From the NCBI RefSeq assembly GCF_965638725.1, contig NC_134950.1, positions 15,748,101 through 15,812,100 of the forward strand: a stretch of DNA of 64,000 nt, written 5' to 3'. The stretch comes from Aptenodytes patagonicus (lineage: Eukaryota > Chordata > Aves > Sphenisciformes > Spheniscidae). Shown here piece after piece: positions 62,501 to 64,000 of this stretch (position 1 is the stretch's first letter; every line of letters starts with the position of its first letter). A program made the position numbers and the translations under genes. The notes beneath the pieces were generated by a model. The model searched no databases and was not told the DNA's origin. It saw only the letters and a program-made list of their open reading frames with translations.

Positions 62501-63613
62501 GAAATACAATATGTACCATTATTTCCTCTGCATAGTTTGATCCTACTCGACCTGCTGACAGCACCACAAAGCTTATGTGTACGGGGGGAGTGGTTTGCAT
62601 GTACTGCGGGATGGGGAGAAGAATGTAGAATGATTTAAAGCAAGATATGTCAACATTTCCAAGCCCTGTAACTCTACTTGGCGATATAACTTTTCAGAGA
62701 TTATTTCCTAATAATTTAATTTTCTATAAAAATACTCAAATCAGTAATTCTAACTCCAAGCAGCCAGGAGACCTTGAGTATTAACGCAGTCTTCTATTGC
62801 ATGTTTTTCTATTTCAGACTGTTTTGGAGCTTTCCTTTATCATTAGAGTACTTTCTGTATTGATACACACTACCCGCAAAATACCTGGTTTAGTTGACAA
62901 AGCAAATGCTTACCCTTTACACAGCTTTTTACGCAGAAGACTACTTTTTAAGAAAAGATTTATTCTTTTGGATTTCTGACACTCCTTTTTAATAATTCAC
63001 TGCATAAATCCTGTATCCGTATGTAGGGCACTCTTGAGTATGGATTTGTCCTCCTTCACATTATAAACTTCAGTGAATTGAAGATTTCAGTTAATGTCAC
63101 AGGGCTCTTGCTTTAAGTTTTACAATCTTTTTTCAGTTTCTCATAAGTGAAAAACAAAGTAAGGCTGTACATATGTAGTATTTTATAAATTCTGTAAGTT
63201 CTGGATGACTTTAAATCATTTTAATGCTATTTAAGTTTCTTTCTTGTGATTCTCCTAATTAGTTATAACTCTTGTTAGGGCACGCATTACTAGGAGCAGA
63301 CCATTTCATTGCACTGCCATTTCTGAAGCAAATGATCGTTGTTACAGGGAGACCTTTGTAGGTAGTGTTTAATTTAAATATGTTCTTACAGCAGTCTCTT
63401 GGCTGTTAAATTTTGTAATTCAAGCATCTGTCATTCAGAGCTCACTCCCTGGCAAAGCAAATCTTAGGTAACAGGGACATTTATATTGTGGCCTGGAAGC
63501 AACAGTGTATTGATTAACTTGGTTGGTTTCAAGAATGGTAAATTAACTGTAACATGTAATTTACCCCGTCTCTGTTATTTTAGTAGGACAGGTTTTTTGA
63601 ATGATGTATGACC

Positions 63614-63630
63614 AAAAAAAAAAAAAAAAA
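63614..63630. repeat. A17 homopolymer
   Basis: An unbroken run of 17 A on the sense strand. No LINE or SINE sequence was recognised next to it, so it is not clearly a retroposon tail. Confidence 0.9.
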
Positions 63631-64000
63631 TTGATTGGGTGTTTCTAGTTACGATACTGTTCATTCTAGAAGGAGTGATTTGTTGTCTGCAGGTGAACTT
63701 TCATAATACATGTAATCTAATCTAACAGCCAAGGGATGGGAGGGGTCCCGACTGTTCTCTGTGCCCTTGGCTGCGTGTTCCTGCCTCCTCCCTTATGTAG
63801 GATCTAGCGATTGCATGGCCACAAAGTGAGTCAGATTAGTTTGTTGATCTGCTGGAGAGTGAATCCAACACGTTGATGCAGCTCACGTAGCTGGAGGAAG
63901 AGGAGGACTGAGTAGGGACCACCCATTTCAGCAGCAATTTGGGGTAAAGGATTGAGTGTAACATGAAACGGTATCATTTTTGTTCCCATCTTATTTACTT

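Larger units (their letters stand above)
34247..64000 (+). other. EIF3H: EIF3H intron 2, runs past the window edge
   Basis: Starts with the donor gtaatgg. Exon 3 should continue the MPN domain from VQYQ; no sequence that could code for it was found up to 64000, so the intron is at least 29.7 kb. It contains CR1 copies at 35936 and 49566, C- and T-homopolymers, an AT/GT microsatellite and small inverted and tandem repeats. The stretches 36.3-49.5 kb and 50.0-64.0 kb show no gene that I can name. Open frames such as 43501-43893, 49070-49462 and 55613-56065 have no recognised domain. Confidence 0.8.

Noticed and set aside
1..64000. CRISPR arrays, bacterial operons, riboswitches or tRNA genes
   Set aside because: Vertebrate nuclear DNA. 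No regularly spaced repeats, operon structure or tRNA A/B-box pair was seen by eye.

Overview
This is nuclear DNA of a bird, AT-rich and mostly non-coding. Three things point to a bird: several CR1 LINE 3' ends carrying the family's octamer tail (attctatg and variants), two related avian-type retroviral LTRs, and exons whose translation matches vertebrate EIF3H (eukaryotic translation initiation factor 3 subunit h). The species cannot be fixed from the sequence. The repeat types suit a neoavian bird, but that is inference. Layout: bases 1 to about 10,560 are intergenic. They hold an unexplained 178-codon open frame (156-692, minus), a solo LTR (1041-1596, plus), a CR1 with an open pol-end frame (2486-3287, plus), a second related solo LTR in the opposite direction (3344-3933, minus, perfect 5-bp target duplication), a CR1 (4985-5408, minus) and an eroded LTR end (about 7540-7642). 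In mammals EIF3H lies head to head with UTP23. No UTP23 exon was recognised here, so that gene, if synteny holds, lies left of base 1. A CpG island at about 10,600-11,560 is the EIF3H promoter, with GC-box, NRF1, ETS and YY1 motifs and a pyrimidine tract just before the start codon. EIF3H runs on the plus strand. Coding exon 1 is 11158-11277 (40 codons, ending in phase 0). Exon 2 is 34090-34246 (157 bases, ending in phase 1). Intron 1 is 22,812 bases. Intron 2 starts at 34247 and I found no third exon before 64000, so the window holds only about the first quarter of the protein. The introns carry CR1 copies (16203, 32466 and 35936 minus; 49566 plus) and many C- and T-homopolymers. Nothing here is a clearly new biological system. 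The best leads are: an in-frame 51-base candidate cassette exon at 33754-33804, placed where both flanking exons are phase 0; inverted CR1 copies on either side of exon 2, a layout that can favour circular RNA; two nearly identical, same-direction CR1 copies on either side of the promoter and exon 1, a layout at risk of deletion; a 100-base tract of only A and C; and a short, unexplained 35/36-base duplicate in intron 2.
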